Below, piece after piece: positions 1 to 8,908 of a DNA stretch of 64,000 nucleotides (the first letter of the stretch is position 1; each line of letters begins with the position of its first letter). Below the pieces are notes generated by a model. The model was not told the DNA's origin. It worked only from the letters and a program-made list of their open reading frames with translations, and did no database searches. The position numbers and the translations under genes are program-made. This DNA comes from JBCBEX01 sp038528235. GTDB taxonomy: Bacteria; Bacteroidota; Rhodothermia; Rhodothermales; Rubricoccaceae. The stretch covers positions 62,001 through 126,000 of the forward strand of contig JBCBEX010000001.1 in assembly GCA_038528235.1 (NCBI GenBank). The letters run 5' to 3'.

Positions 1-166
1 GTTACACGCAGGTGGCACCAGAAAAAGGGCGTTTTGTTGACTGCAATTCGTCTTGGGTCGGCTAGGAGACTCCGGAATACCCCACATATCCCGGGATCAC
101 GGGATAGGCACGGGGTGCCCGAATGATTAGTCTAGCCCTCAAAGAACGCTCATGGCTCTGGGCGTT
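1..166. other. Window edge, no assignable gene
   Basis: No gene can be assigned here. Plus-strand frame 3 is open from the window edge to a TAG at 63-65 and frame 1 to a TGA at 124-126, so either could be the tail of a gene starting outside the window, but neither resembles a known family and codon use is not typical of the neighbours. A small inverted repeat (ATCCCG at 88-93, CGGGAT at 100-105) precedes the strong terminator that follows, so a transcript from the left, coding or not, ends here. Confidence 0.3.
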
Positions 167-213
167 GACCCGGTGTCTCCCCGTGGTAGGGAAAGACACC
201 GGGTCGTTTTTTT
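167..213 (+). terminator. Strong rho-independent terminator
   Basis: A perfect 12-bp stem (GACCCGGTGTCT at 167-178 with AGACACCGGGTC at 194-205), whose loop can pair further (CCCC with GGGA), is followed at once by a run of seven T. It works for plus-strand transcription entering from the left edge. The T run lies on one side only, so it does not serve the minus-strand gene that ends at 230. Confidence 0.85.
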
Positions 214-229
214 GTGCCTGCCTGGGGCG

Positions 230-916
230 TTATCCCTGCTCAGCCAGAAGCTCGTCGAACCGACTCATCTCCTCGCGGAGCCGGATTCGCTGCGGATCGA
301 GACGTTTATCGCTGAAATGCGCGGTTGCGTCGAGGACAGCGCTGAAGTACCACTGCTGCTGCGCCGGTCCGGCTGAGAGGCCGCGCAGCGAGCCGTCGGC
401 ATGGCGCGCACGGGTGAAGATGTCGCGGCCGGACGCGAGCCCTTGGTTCATCGTCCAGAGGTTGTGCAGCTTGTCGGCGAGCGAGATCGCGGCGGCCTCG
501 TCGGTGCCGTCGGCGAGTTGCTGCACATACGTTTCCTTGCGCACCTGCCACGGTAGGAAGCGCCCGCTCTCGGCCTTCTTCGGCTCGGTCACGGCGAGGA
601 CCCGGTCGGCGACGCCGGGCGTCGTCGCGGCGGCGAGTTGCTCGTAGCTGAGGCCTTGCCCGTAGCGGTTGGCGTCCTCGATGATGTCGTGGAGGAAGGC
701 GGCGGCTATGGTCTCGTCATCCCAGCCAGCGCGCTGCACCGTGAGCGCGACCGCGGTGACGTGGGCCATCACGGGGACCCGCAGCACGGCGAACGGCTCG
801 CCCGTCTCGACCTGCGGGACCTCGAACACGGCCGGCCGCCAGCGGCTCTTGCGGTAGGTGCCGTCGTGCCACTCCGCCGCGAGTTCGATGGCGCGCTCAA
901 TGAGAGGACTGAACAT
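230..916 (-). CDS. HD-domain protein (RelA/SpoT hydrolase-like)
   Basis: This protein of about 228 aa resembles the metal-dependent HD hydrolase domain of (p)ppGpp hydrolases and MESH1-like proteins. The diagnostic stretch is FLHDIIED, the HD pair with trailing acidic residues, preceded by a conserved histidine in MAHVTAV and followed by SLADKLHNL, the usual ALKLADRLHNL-like helix. No synthetase, TGS or ACT domain follows, so it would be hydrolase-only; its substrate cannot be read from sequence. I chose the ATG at 916 because the 25 codons before it (ORF from 991) lie in repeat DNA. It runs in the same direction as bshC upstream, with repeat element C1 between them. Confidence 0.7.
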   Translation of the reverse strand: MFSPLIERAIELAAEWHDGTYRKSRWRPAVFEVPQVETGEPFAVLRVPVMAHVTAVALTVQRAGWDDETIAAAFLHDIIEDANRYGQGLSYEQLAAATTPGVADRVLAVTEPKKAESGRFLPWQVRKETYVQQLADGTDEAAAISLADKLHNLWTMNQGLASGRDIFTRARHADGSLRGLSAGPAQQQWYFSAVLDATAHFSDKRLDPQRIRLREEMSRFDELLAEQG

Positions 917-920
917 TCCG

Positions 921-1028
921 GGTGTGGACGTGTGAGGGGGCGAAGGTGTGAACGTAGGACCTGAGGGCACCGGCAGGGGCGGTTCCTGCATTCTCTTTCA
1001 CACGTTCACACGTCCATGCATTCATACC
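921..1028. repeat. Repeat family C, copy 1 (octamer arms)
   Basis: The left arm (921-955) holds GTGTGGACGTGTGA and AGGTGTGAACGT. The right arm (997-1028) holds the complementary order TTCACACGTTCACACG then TCCATGC, so the arms can fold on each other. The arms are loosely periodic at 8 bp. The right arm overlaps the last codons and stop of bshC. Related copies lie at 22861-22930 and 58056-58187. Confidence 0.7.
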
Positions 1029-2692
1029 TCCCAGACGACGTGGTCGGACGTGTCGAGCGGGAGCTCGGCGTACCAGCGGTGGAGGAGCGCCGGGCCGTAC
1101 TTGTTGAGGAAGTAGAGCGCGGAGAGGCTGCGTTCCTGCAGCTTTCCGCCAGGCACGAGGCCGACCGCGGCCTTTTCGAGGTGGTCGAGGATGACGTCCT
1201 CGTTGCGCTTCTGGGCGCGTTCGATGCGGTCCTTCAGCTTGGCAAACTCCTTCTGGAGCGCCGCGCGGGTCGCCTCGGCGCTGGACACGAGCCCCTTGTC
1301 GATGGACTCGATGAGCGGCTTGAGCGAGTTGATCGACTGGTGGAGGCAGCGCTGCGCGTCCCCGAAGGCGGCCCCGAGGTCGGCGTCGGCGGCGGCGAGG
1401 GCGAGGCGGCGGTGCAGCACGTGGAGGTCGCCCTGGAGATCGGGGAGGGCGAGGCCGTAGCGGTCGAGCACCTTCTGGATCTTGCCCTCCACGAGCGTCG
1501 CGCTCGCACGGGGGTAGACGACCGGCATGGGCACGCCGAAGCGCTCGTAGACGCTGCGGTACTGCGCGAAGTAGGCGACCTCGCCCGGCCCGGCGACGTA
1601 GGCGGCCGTCGGGAGCAAGCTGTCCTGCGTGAGCGGTCGGAGCACGACGTTCGGGCTGAACCGCTCCGGGTGCGCCTCCAACTCGGCGATCAACTCAGCC
1701 TGCGTGAAGGTCTGGTCAGTCCCGCGCAGCCGGAAGCCGCTCGCGCCCGAGGTGTCGGGCTCGCCATCCAGGCCTTCGATGGAGTCGATGGCGGTGCGGG
1801 CGTCGTCAGTGAGATAGAACAGGTTCACCGGCATCGGCGTGACCTGCGCGTGGAAGTCGGCGCGAAGGGCATCGCTGGCCTGCGCCATCGCGTCGAGCGT
1901 CGCAGCGGGGTCCTCCAACTCGGCGCGGAAGAGCGGCGTGACAAGCTGGTGCAGCCGTGCGTCGTCGTCGGCGATGAAGACGAGCCCCGAGGGCGCCTCC
2001 AGGTCGCCGAGCAGCGCTACCATCAGCCGCCCAAAGGCGTCAAGGACCGACGTGTCGGGGGCGTAGGCGGCGCGCACCTTCGCCATGAGCGCGTCGCGGA
2101 ACTCGGTTGGGAGCAGCGCCTCTTCCAGCTCGTCCAGCGCTGTCGTCACCGCGTCGGTGAGCACAAGTCGCCCGACGGCCCCGCGGTCCACGTCCGGGTC
2201 GGCGCCATCGTCGTAGACGATCCGCTGCGGCTCGTTGCGGTGGACCACCGTGAGCGCGCGGATCTCGGCGAAGTCGTGGTCCTCGCCTTCGAGCCAAAAG
2301 ACCGGCACTACGCGGCGGCCGGTCTCCTCAGTCATCTGCCGCGCGAGCTGGAGCGCGGTGAGCGTCTTGTAGAGCGTGTAGAGCGGCCCGCCGAAGAGCC
2401 CGAGCTGCTGCCCCGTCACCACGGCCGCGGTCTCGCCGTCGCGCAGTGCATCAATGTTGGCGCGCGCTGCGTCCCAGGCCGCGCCCTCCTCCGTGTACCA
2501 GCGGCGGTTCTGGTCGAGGAGAATATCAGCGAGGGCGTCCCGGTCGCGTGGATGGGCCGCGGCCTCTTCGGCGGCGATGGCCCGGGCGGCGGGGTCGTAG
2601 GGTGCGCGGGCGTAGTGCGCCAGCAGGGCCTCGTCGCCGGAGGCATAGGCACAGAAGAGGTCGGTGAAGCCGTCGAGGCGGGCGTAGGTCAC
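1022..2692 (-). CDS. bshC: Putative cysteine ligase BshC (bacillithiol)
   Basis: The 556-aa product matches BshC, the enzyme thought to add cysteine to glucosaminyl-malate in the last step of bacillithiol synthesis. The N-terminal part carries the TGQQLGLFGGPLYTLYK segment and the middle the VFWLEGEDHDF segment, both typical of the family; SLLPTAAYVAGPGEVAYFAQ and PMPVVYPRAS follow, and a coiled-coil-like region covers the C-terminal quarter. Length is normal for the family (about 530-560 aa). The ATG at 2692 starts MTYARLDGF. BshA and BshB are not in this window. The gene points away from the aminotransferase, leaving a 260-bp divergent spacer. Confidence 0.9.
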   Translation of the reverse strand: MTYARLDGFTDLFCAYASGDEALLAHYARAPYDPAARAIAAEEAAAHPRDRDALADILLDQNRRWYTEEGAAWDAARANIDALRDGETAAVVTGQQLGLFGGPLYTLYKTLTALQLARQMTEETGRRVVPVFWLEGEDHDFAEIRALTVVHRNEPQRIVYDDGADPDVDRGAVGRLVLTDAVTTALDELEEALLPTEFRDALMAKVRAAYAPDTSVLDAFGRLMVALLGDLEAPSGLVFIADDDARLHQLVTPLFRAELEDPAATLDAMAQASDALRADFHAQVTPMPVNLFYLTDDARTAIDSIEGLDGEPDTSGASGFRLRGTDQTFTQAELIAELEAHPERFSPNVVLRPLTQDSLLPTAAYVAGPGEVAYFAQYRSVYERFGVPMPVVYPRASATLVEGKIQKVLDRYGLALPDLQGDLHVLHRRLALAAADADLGAAFGDAQRCLHQSINSLKPLIESIDKGLVSSAEATRAALQKEFAKLKDRIERAQKRNEDVILDHLEKAAVGLVPGGKLQERSLSALYFLNKYGPALLHRWYAELPLDTSDHVVWEV

Positions 2693-2952
2693 GGGGCAGA
2701 CGAGGGGCGAGGGGGGAAGACGGGGTGGAGGTGGTAGGCCGCGAGGCTGAGAGGGGTTGCACCGCTCCGCGCATTCTTCAGACTACAGCGTCCTGCGAAA
2801 AACGGGGACGCGCCGGGAACGAGGCGGAGGGCGCGTCGTCTCGTGGGCACGCGTCCTGAGGGCCTTTCGTGTTCGCCGACGCTCCATTGCCGCGCGTGCC
2901 TTGCGCTCCCGATCTTGGGACCCCGTCTTCTCGCGCCCCCACCGCCACCGCC

Positions 2953-4170
2953 ATGTCTGCCCTCACCGACCTCAACCCGCGTGTCGCGGCCATGCAGCCC
3001 TCGGCCACGATGGCCATCTCGGGCCGCGCCAAGGAACTCAAGCGCCAGGGCCGCCCCGTGATCGCGCTCTCGGCGGGCGAGCCCGACTTCCCCACGCCGA
3101 GCCCGGTCTGCGAGGCGGCCGTCCGCGCGATCCGCGACGGGCACCACGGCTACACCGCCAACCCCGGTATGGCCGACCTCCGCGAGGCCATCGCCGAGAA
3201 GCTGCAGCGCGACAACGGGCTCACCTACGACCCGGCGACGGAGATCGTTTGCTGCAACGGCGGCAAGCAGGCCATCGCCGAGGCTGTGCTGGCTGTGTGC
3301 CGACCGGGCGACGAGGTGCTCGTGCCTGCCCCGTTCTGGGTGAGCTACCCCGAGCAGGCCCGCCTCGCCGGCGCGACACCCGTGATCGTGGACACGTCGC
3401 CGGAGGATGGCTACCTGATGAGCCCCGAGGCGCTGGAGGCGGCGATCACCGACAAGACCCGGCTCCTGATTTTCAACTCGCCCTCGAACCCGACGGGCGC
3501 GGTCTACAGCCCCGACCAGATCGAGGCCCTCGCGATGGTGCTGCGTCGGCATCCGCACGTGCTGGTGCTCTCGGACGAGATCTACGAATACGTGGTCTAT
3601 GACGCCGAATTCGCCTCCATCGCCGCGTGCGAGGGGATGCGCGACCGGACGATCGTGGTGAACGGCCACTCGAAGGGCTTCGCGATGACGGGCTGGCGGC
3701 TGGGCTACCTCGCCGCGCCCGCGTGGATCGCTAGGGCGTGCGCTAAGATCCAGGGCCAGTTCACGAGCGCGCCGTGCGTCATCACGCAGCACGCTGGGCT
3801 CGCCGCCTACCGGATGTACGCCGCCCAGCCCGACTGCCTCGACGGCATGATCGCGGCCTTCCGCCGCCGCCGCGACTACGTCCTCGACCGGCTCCGCGCG
3901 ATGCCGGGTGTGACGTGCCCGACGCCCGAGGGCGCGTTCTACGTCTTCCCCGACATCTCGGCGCACCTCGGCAAGAACGCCCCGACCGACACCGTCATCA
4001 ACGACTCAACGGCGCTGTGCCTCTACCTACTGGAGCACCACAACGTCGCCGCTGTGCCCGGTACCGCCTTCGGGGCGCCCTACGGCCTCCGCCTCTCCTA
4101 CGCCGCCAGCGACGACGACCTCCGCGTCGCCCTCGACCGCATCGAGATGGGGCTGAACGAGCTGGGGTGA
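2953..4170 (+). CDS. Class I aspartate-type aminotransferase
   Basis: This 405-aa PLP-dependent aminotransferase (fold type I) belongs to the aspartate aminotransferase Ib group by its pattern: SAGEPDFPTP near the N-terminus, SNPTGAVY near residue 175, SDEIYEYV near 205, and the PLP-binding lysine in SKGFAMTGWRLGY near 240. The likely reaction is transfer between aspartate or a related amino acid and 2-oxoglutarate; other amino acids or arogenate are possible. The ATG at 2953 fits family length; the 28 codons open upstream (from 2869) are Pro/Ala-rich and probably untranslated. Repeat element B1 follows the stop. Confidence 0.9.
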   Translation: MSALTDLNPRVAAMQPSATMAISGRAKELKRQGRPVIALSAGEPDFPTPSPVCEAAVRAIRDGHHGYTANPGMADLREAIAEKLQRDNGLTYDPATEIVCCNGGKQAIAEAVLAVCRPGDEVLVPAPFWVSYPEQARLAGATPVIVDTSPEDGYLMSPEALEAAITDKTRLLIFNSPSNPTGAVYSPDQIEALAMVLRRHPHVLVLSDEIYEYVVYDAEFASIAACEGMRDRTIVVNGHSKGFAMTGWRLGYLAAPAWIARACAKIQGQFTSAPCVITQHAGLAAYRMYAAQPDCLDGMIAAFRRRRDYVLDRLRAMPGVTCPTPEGAFYVFPDISAHLGKNAPTDTVINDSTALCLYLLEHHNVAAVPGTAFGAPYGLRLSYAASDDDLRVALDRIEMGLNELG

Positions 4171-4213
4171 GTGTGGCCGTAGAGGTGGGGTTTCCCTTCG
4201 GAACCCTTCCGCT

Positions 4214-4331
4214 GGCTCCCCCCGTTCTGCGTCGCCTCCGCACTTGCGTGCTGCGCTCCTCGAACTGTCCCCCTCATAGGTGAGGGGGACAGCCCCGCGA
4301 CTCCTCGCTAGAGGAGCGGGGCGGGGGGAGT
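4214..4331. repeat. Repeat family B, copy 1 (nested palindrome)
   Basis: The outer pair GGCTCCCCCCGTT and GCGGGGGGAG encloses a near-perfect inner hairpin ACTGTCCCCCTC-ATAGGT-GAGGGGGACAG; a further small stem (CTCCTC/GAGGAG) sits between them. It lies between the aminotransferase and the M50 protease. Other copies: 14635-14742, 38381-38478, 60460-60588 and 62934-63048, all in the same orientation. Confidence 0.85.
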
Positions 4332-4362
4332 TGGACGCTTCAATTGCAACACGCGCATCCCT

Positions 4363-5640
4363 TTGGAAACACCTCCCCGCCCCGACCAGAGATCGGCCGC
4401 CGACCACGGGCTGCTCGTCAACTACGACGCCGCGCTCCAGCAGAAGCAGCGCGACCGCTACGGGCTGCACCTCGGCCTTTTTTTGCTGACATTCGCTGCC
4501 TGCACCTTCATGGGCAGCGTGTGGGTCGGGCGGGCCGCGCTCTACCCGGCTGGCGGCTGGCTGGCGTTCGGCGAGCCCGGCTGGTGGACGCTCGCCATGG
4601 ACGGGCTGGCCTACGCGGTGCCGCTGCTGCTCTTCCTGACATGCCACGAGTTCGGGCACTACCTCGCCGCGCGCTACCACCGCATCGACGTCTCGCTGCC
4701 GTACTACATCCCGTTGCCTGACTTCGGTGCGCTCGGCATCTTCTTCCACTTCGGGACGATGGGCGCGGTCATCCGCATCCGCGAGCCGCTGCGCCGCCTC
4801 AATCACTTGTTCGACGTCGGCATCGCAGGACCGCTCGCGGGGTTCGTCGTCACCATCGGCGCGCTGATCTATGCGCTCCTGACGCTGCCCGGCCCAGAGT
4901 ACCTCCTCGGCGTGGGCGGCGCTGCGCACGAGGCGCTCGTGCAGGCGTGGCAGGGGACCGGCGTGGCGCCGCCGCCATCGCCCAGCGGGACAGGTTTCCC
5001 AACCATCGTCTTTGGCGAGACGTTGCTGATTAGCCTGCTCGCGGACGTGGTGCCCAACTTCCCGCCGATGCACGAGATCTACCACTACCCCGTGCTCTTC
5101 GCGGCGTGGATCGGGCTCTTTTTCACCGCACTCAACCTGCTCCCAGTCGGGCAACTCGATGGCGGGCACATCACCTTCGCGCTCTTCGGCGACCGCTGGC
5201 ACCGCATCATCGCCCGAGCGACGGTTTTCTTGATGATCCTCTCCGGCGGCCTCGGCTTCGTGGACGAGATCCCGCTGATGTTCCAACTCAGGCTCGGCTG
5301 GTCGGCCCAACTGGCGAGCGTGGCGGTGTGGGCGCTGCTCTCGGGCGTGCTTTACCTCTTCCTCAACCGCATGTTTGACCGCGACCTGCGGCTCGTCGCG
5401 CCCGCGTTGATCGCGGTGACGCTCGCCATCGCGCTCGGCTCGCGCGTACCGGGGCTGACCGAGGCGTTCGGCTTCTGGTTCTGGCTCGTCTGGGTGGCGC
5501 TCATCGTCTATCTCATCCGGATTGAGCACCCGCCCGTGCTGATCCCGGAGCCGCTCTCGCCGCGTCGTCGGCTGCTCGGCTACGCCAGCCTCCTCATCTT
5601 CCCGCTGTGCTTCACCTTCACGCCGATCTATCTGCTGTGA
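4363..5640 (+). CDS. Site-2 protease-like M50 membrane metallopeptidase
   Basis: The 425-aa polytopic membrane protein carries the zinc-binding HEFGH (residues about 95-99, in TCHEFGHYLAARY) inside a hydrophobic segment and the second motif LLPVGQLDGGH (Asp near 265), which together define the M50/S2P family of intramembrane proteases. About eight hydrophobic segments are visible. A post-motif stretch YIPLPDFGALGIFFHFGTMG is typical of the plant EGY/cyanobacterial-like group. Start is uncertain: the TTG at 4363 is used because no ATG is available and repeat B1 lies just before. The methyltransferase gene starts 3 nt after the stop, suggesting translational coupling. The substrate is unknown. 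Confidence 0.8.
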   Translation: METPPRPDQRSAADHGLLVNYDAALQQKQRDRYGLHLGLFLLTFAACTFMGSVWVGRAALYPAGGWLAFGEPGWWTLAMDGLAYAVPLLLFLTCHEFGHYLAARYHRIDVSLPYYIPLPDFGALGIFFHFGTMGAVIRIREPLRRLNHLFDVGIAGPLAGFVVTIGALIYALLTLPGPEYLLGVGGAAHEALVQAWQGTGVAPPPSPSGTGFPTIVFGETLLISLLADVVPNFPPMHEIYHYPVLFAAWIGLFFTALNLLPVGQLDGGHITFALFGDRWHRIIARATVFLMILSGGLGFVDEIPLMFQLRLGWSAQLASVAVWALLSGVLYLFLNRMFDRDLRLVAPALIAVTLAIALGSRVPGLTEAFGFWFWLVWVALIVYLIRIEHPPVLIPEPLSPRRRLLGYASLLIFPLCFTFTPIYLL

Positions 5641-5643
5641 GCC

Positions 5644-6408
5644 GTGGCCGCGTTTAAAGACCACTTTTCTGTCTCGGCGAGTGCCTATGCACAGCACCGC
5701 CCGACCTACCCGCCCGTGCTCTACGCGGTGCTGGCGGATCGCTGCGCAGACACAGAGCGCGCCTGGGACTGCGCGACGGGGAACGGGCAAGCTGCCGTCG
5801 AACTCGCCGAATACTTCGACACCGTCACAGCGACGGATGCAAGTGCGAAGCAGATCGCGCAGGCGCAGGCGCACGAGCGGGTGACGTACCGCGTCGCGCC
5901 CGCTGAGGCATCGGGGCTAGCCGACAACAGCGTCGACCTCGTGACGGTCGCGCAGGCGCTGCACTGGTTCGAGCGCTCCGTGTTCTTCGCCGAGGCGCGC
6001 CGCGTGCTCCGCTCGGGCGGCGTTCTGGCGGCGTGGACCTACGGCCCCACCCGCATCACGCCCGCCATCGACGCCATCGTGGAGCCGTTCTACCGCGACA
6101 CCGTCGGTCCCTACTGGCCATCCGAGCGCGTGCTTCCCGAAGAGGGCTATGCCTCCATCGACTTTCCCTTCGACGATGCTGACGAGGGCGAACGCCTGCG
6201 GCTCCCGACCTTCGCCATGACCGCCGACTGGCACCGCGCGAACTTCGTGGGCTATGTCAGCACGTGGTCCGGGGTGAAGCGCTGCCGTGAGGCGACGGGG
6301 ACGGACCCGATCCCTGACTTCGACCGGAGGCTCGCCGCGTTCTGGCCTGACGATGAGACACGGCTGGTGCGCTGGCCGCTCACGGTCCACGCCGGGCGAC
6401 TGTTCTGA
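5644..6408 (+). CDS. SAM-dependent class I methyltransferase
   Basis: This 254-aa protein has the class I Rossmann pattern of the Methyltransf_11 type: motif I WDCATGNGQAAVEL near residue 40, acidic D in TATDAS closing strand 2, then VTVAQALHWF near 105, which is characteristic of the yeast Tmt1/trans-aconitate methyltransferase-like group. The N-terminal FSVSASAYAQHRPTYP is typical of the same group. Substrate is unknown. The GTG start at 5644 is 3 nt after the protease stop; no other start fits the conserved N-terminus. Confidence 0.8.
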   Translation: MAAFKDHFSVSASAYAQHRPTYPPVLYAVLADRCADTERAWDCATGNGQAAVELAEYFDTVTATDASAKQIAQAQAHERVTYRVAPAEASGLADNSVDLVTVAQALHWFERSVFFAEARRVLRSGGVLAAWTYGPTRITPAIDAIVEPFYRDTVGPYWPSERVLPEEGYASIDFPFDDADEGERLRLPTFAMTADWHRANFVGYVSTWSGVKRCREATGTDPIPDFDRRLAAFWPDDETRLVRWPLTVHAGRLF

Positions 6409-6480
6409 GGGAGCAGGGTCGCTGAAACCCCGAAAACGCGGCGGTCGTAGCGGCGGCAGTCACCAACACCCCGAGCCGTC

Positions 6481-7347
6481 ATGCCCGACCGCATCTACAC
6501 CGAGGACCAGGTGCGCGCCATCATCAAGCGCGCCGTCGAGTTGCAGGAGCACACGCCCAAGCCGGAGCACGGGCTCACCATTGACGAACTGGAGCGCCTA
6601 GGTGAGGAGGTCGGGCTCGACGCCTCGTTCCTTCGCATGGCCGCCTCCGAGGTGGCGAACACGGGGCAGACACTCCAGCGGCGCTCCGAGATGACCGACA
6701 CCCATGTGGTCGTGGAGCGCTGGATCGAGGGGCCGCTCTCGGCCGAGGGCTGGGAGGACGTCGTGGCGATGCTCCGCGAGCGCTTCGGGATCGATGCCGC
6801 CGCCTACGGTGGCAAGAGCGGGACGGGCGGGCGCGTCGAGACGGTCGGCAATGCGCAGGAATGGGTCCACACCAGTGGTCTCGGCGTCGAGACGCGCGTG
6901 GGCGTGTCGGAGCGCGGCGACCGCGTCCGGCTGCGCCTCTCGCAGCGCGTGGGCCACGCGAAGCCGGAGACGGAAGGCAAGTGGTACGGCGCGGGCCTCG
7001 GGATTGTGCTCGGCGGCATCGCCGGGGCCATCGCGTCGAGCATGAGCGAGATGGGCGCCATCTTCCTCATCGTGTTTACCCTCGTCACCGTGCTGAGCAC
7101 GTTCGTCGCCGCACCGATCGTCGAGGGCCTCGACCGCCGCTGGCGCCAGAAGAAGCTCGACGGGCTCGACGATCTCGCCAATGAGGTGATCAACACGCTG
7201 GCTTCGCCCGTCGGTGTGGCTGCGGGCGAGCGCACGCCGCTGCCGTCGGGAACGCCACAGGCGAACGCGACTCCGCGCCTGACGCTGGACGAGGAGGCTC
7301 CGGTGGAGACGATCGCTTCTGCGGCGAGTACCCGCACGCGGGCGTGA
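6481..7347 (+). CDS. Two-TM protein of unknown function
   Basis: I do not recognise a named family for this 288-aa protein. Residues 1-60 form a charged helical region beginning YTEDQVRAIIKRAVEL and ending LDASFLRMAASEV, a pattern that occurs at the N-terminus of various membrane-linked proteins. Residues about 70-165 look like a soluble alpha/beta region. Two close hydrophobic segments follow at about 175-215 (GIVLGGIAGAIASSM and FLIVFTLVTVLSTFVAA), then a Pro/Thr-rich tail. It follows the methyltransferase by 72 nt on the same strand. Confidence 0.6.
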   Translation: MPDRIYTEDQVRAIIKRAVELQEHTPKPEHGLTIDELERLGEEVGLDASFLRMAASEVANTGQTLQRRSEMTDTHVVVERWIEGPLSAEGWEDVVAMLRERFGIDAAAYGGKSGTGGRVETVGNAQEWVHTSGLGVETRVGVSERGDRVRLRLSQRVGHAKPETEGKWYGAGLGIVLGGIAGAIASSMSEMGAIFLIVFTLVTVLSTFVAAPIVEGLDRRWRQKKLDGLDDLANEVINTLASPVGVAAGERTPLPSGTPQANATPRLTLDEEAPVETIASAASTRTRA

Positions 7348-7442
7348 CGAGGCAGCGGTGCGCAGGTCCTGCCGGGGTACCTGTCGTTTGGACATGCGTC
7401 GCTGTAGGGTGCGAGTGGATCCTCGCTTCTGCACTGATAGGG

Positions 7443-7587
7443 GTAGGTTTTCGCAAAACGATGCCATCCTGAGCGAGCGCAGCGAGTCGAAGGATCTATG
7501 GGCCAGCACCATAGCCCCACCTTGTCAGAGGGGTACGAACAAGATCCTTCGACTTCATCCGCTGCGCGGATTGCGCTCAGGATGACA
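7443..7587. repeat. Repeat family A, copy 1 (MITE-like)
   Basis: The left end ATCCTGAGCGAGCGCAGCG continuing to AGTCGAAGGATCT is answered by the right end AGATCCTTCGACTT...GCGCTCAGGATGAC, giving imperfect inverted ends of about 35 bp. The interior (GGGCCAGCACC, CCCCACCTTG, CAAGATCC) is shared with copy 2 at 15651-15792, and so is the flank GGTAGG...TCGCAAAA. No open reading frame is inside. Confidence 0.85.
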
Positions 7588-7733
7588 AAAAGAGGAGGAT
7601 CCTTGTGAATACTACCCTTACCAGCGCCTCCGCGAGGATGACCTGGGTGGGATGGTTGGAGAAAAGCGGGTAGATCACGTTACCAGACGAGCGAGGATTT
7701 CGCTTGACGACAGCGTTGCCCGCGAACACCTTC

Positions 7734-7782
7734 TTCGACCTTCGACCTTCGACCTTCGACCTTCGACCTTCGACCTTCGACG
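7734..7782. repeat. Heptamer array TTCGACC x7
   Basis: Seven head-to-tail units of TTCGACC (the last ends in G) run without interruption and stop 3 nt before the GTG start codon of the ATP-grasp gene. The period is exactly 7 bp. Confidence 0.95.
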
Positions 7783-7785
7783 CCC

Positions 7786-8829
7786 GTGACCATCGGCCTC
7801 GTCTACGACCGCTTCGGCGACACGCCGCCGCCGCCCGGCGCGCCGCCCGACTGGGACGCGGAGTATGAGCCCGAGGAGACGGTCGCCGCGCTCGAAGCGG
7901 CGGTGCGGGCGCTCGGCCACACGCCGGTGCGCATTGGCTCGGCACGGGCGCTCCTCGACCGGATGCCCGCGTTGCTCGACGGGACGCTGCACTTGGACGC
8001 CGCGATCACGATTGCCGAGAGCTACGGCAGCCGCAACCGTGAGGCGCACGCGCCCGTGCTGCTCGAACTCGCGGGCGTGCCGTGCCTCGGCTCCGACGCG
8101 CTCGCGCTCTCGGTGTCGCTCGACAAGGCGCTCACCAAGACGCTTGCTCGCGCCGCCGGCGTCGCCACGCCCGATTGGCTCGTCGTTCGGCACCCGTCGG
8201 ACCTGCCAGATGAGGAGGCCGCGTTCGACCTCGCGTTTCCCGTCTTCGTGAAGCCGCGCTACGAGGGCACCGCCAAAGGCATCGCGCCGTCGAGCCGTTG
8301 CGACGACCTCGACGCGCTCCGTGCCGAAGTCGAGCGGCAGCAGGCGCTCTACGGGCAGGATGTCCTCGTGGAGCAGTTCGTAGAGGGGGCCGAGTTCACC
8401 GTGGCCGTCGTTGGCAGCGATCCACCGGAAGGGACAGGCTGGGAGGCATTGCCCGTGCTGCAGCGCGCCGTCGAGCGGACGACGGGCATCGGCCTGCACG
8501 CGCTGGAGCGCTACGAGGACGCGGCGGCACCGTTCGCCTACGACCTCCCTGGTGGCCTCAACGCCGACCTCGAAGCGCTCCTCCACGCCAACACGCTCGC
8601 CGTCGTCCGTGCGCTCGATGCCCGCGACTTCGCCCGCGCCGACTTCCGCGTCGATGCCGAGGGCGGTGTCTGGTTTCTCGAAGTCAACACGTTACCCACG
8701 TTCGCTCCAGACGGCACGTTCGCCATCATCGCGGCGCTGATGGGACGGTCATATGAGGCGTTTCTTGCCGATGTGCTTGCTCGCGGGCTGCGGCGGCTGG
8801 GTCTGGAGCGACTGGCGACTGGCGACTAG
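7786..8829 (+). CDS. ATP-grasp ligase, D-Ala-D-Ala ligase-like
   Basis: The 347-aa product has the ATP-grasp layout of D-alanine-D-alanine ligases: an N-terminal alpha/beta domain, the LSVSLDKALTKTLARAAGVATP entry to the ATP-grasp domain near residue 105-130 (Lys of DKALTK), PVFVKPRYEGTAKGI near 150, VLVEQFVEGAEFTVAV near 195, and the Mg-binding WFLEVNTLPT near 300. The interior YGSRNREAHAPVLLE replaces the usual GxxGEDGxxQ, so the peptide product may differ from D-Ala-D-Ala; a stand-alone peptide ligase is equally possible. The GTG start follows the heptamer array, and the last codons (LERLATGD) are themselves encoded by a GCGACTG array. Confidence 0.8.
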   Translation: MTIGLVYDRFGDTPPPPGAPPDWDAEYEPEETVAALEAAVRALGHTPVRIGSARALLDRMPALLDGTLHLDAAITIAESYGSRNREAHAPVLLELAGVPCLGSDALALSVSLDKALTKTLARAAGVATPDWLVVRHPSDLPDEEAAFDLAFPVFVKPRYEGTAKGIAPSSRCDDLDALRAEVERQQALYGQDVLVEQFVEGAEFTVAVVGSDPPEGTGWEALPVLQRAVERTTGIGLHALERYEDAAAPFAYDLPGGLNADLEALLHANTLAVVRALDARDFARADFRVDAEGGVWFLEVNTLPTFAPDGTFAIIAALMGRSYEAFLADVLARGLRRLGLERLATGD

Positions 8830-8835
8830 CGACTG
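8808..8835. repeat. Heptamer array GCGACTG x4
   Basis: Four units of GCGACTG (third unit GCGACTA) cross the stop codon of the ATP-grasp gene: the first two and a half encode its last residues and the changed base in unit 3 creates the TAG stop. Confidence 0.9.
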
Positions 8836-8908
8836 GTCTGTGGAGCGAATGCGTTTGACGCTACATCAGAGGCCAGCTCGCTTCTGCGACATTCTTCGCA
8901 CGCGTTTA

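Larger units (their letters stand above)
7348..7785. other. Gene-free spacer filled by repeats
   Basis: This 438-bp spacer holds no convincing gene. Its middle is repeat A1 (7443-7587) and its right end the TTCGACC array (7734-7782). The stretch 7588-7733 shows no recognisable feature. Confidence 0.6.

Noticed and set aside
1016..2737. Long plus-strand frame of 573 codons opposite bshC
   Set aside because: It lies antisense to bshC in a high-GC mirror frame, shows Arg/Val/Glu-rich composition and no family match. The same applies to long mirror frames opposite nrdJ, gyrA, purL and the RND gene.
2689..3966. Minus-strand frame of 425 codons over the aminotransferase
   Set aside because: Arg/His/Gly-rich shadow of a well-recognised gene.
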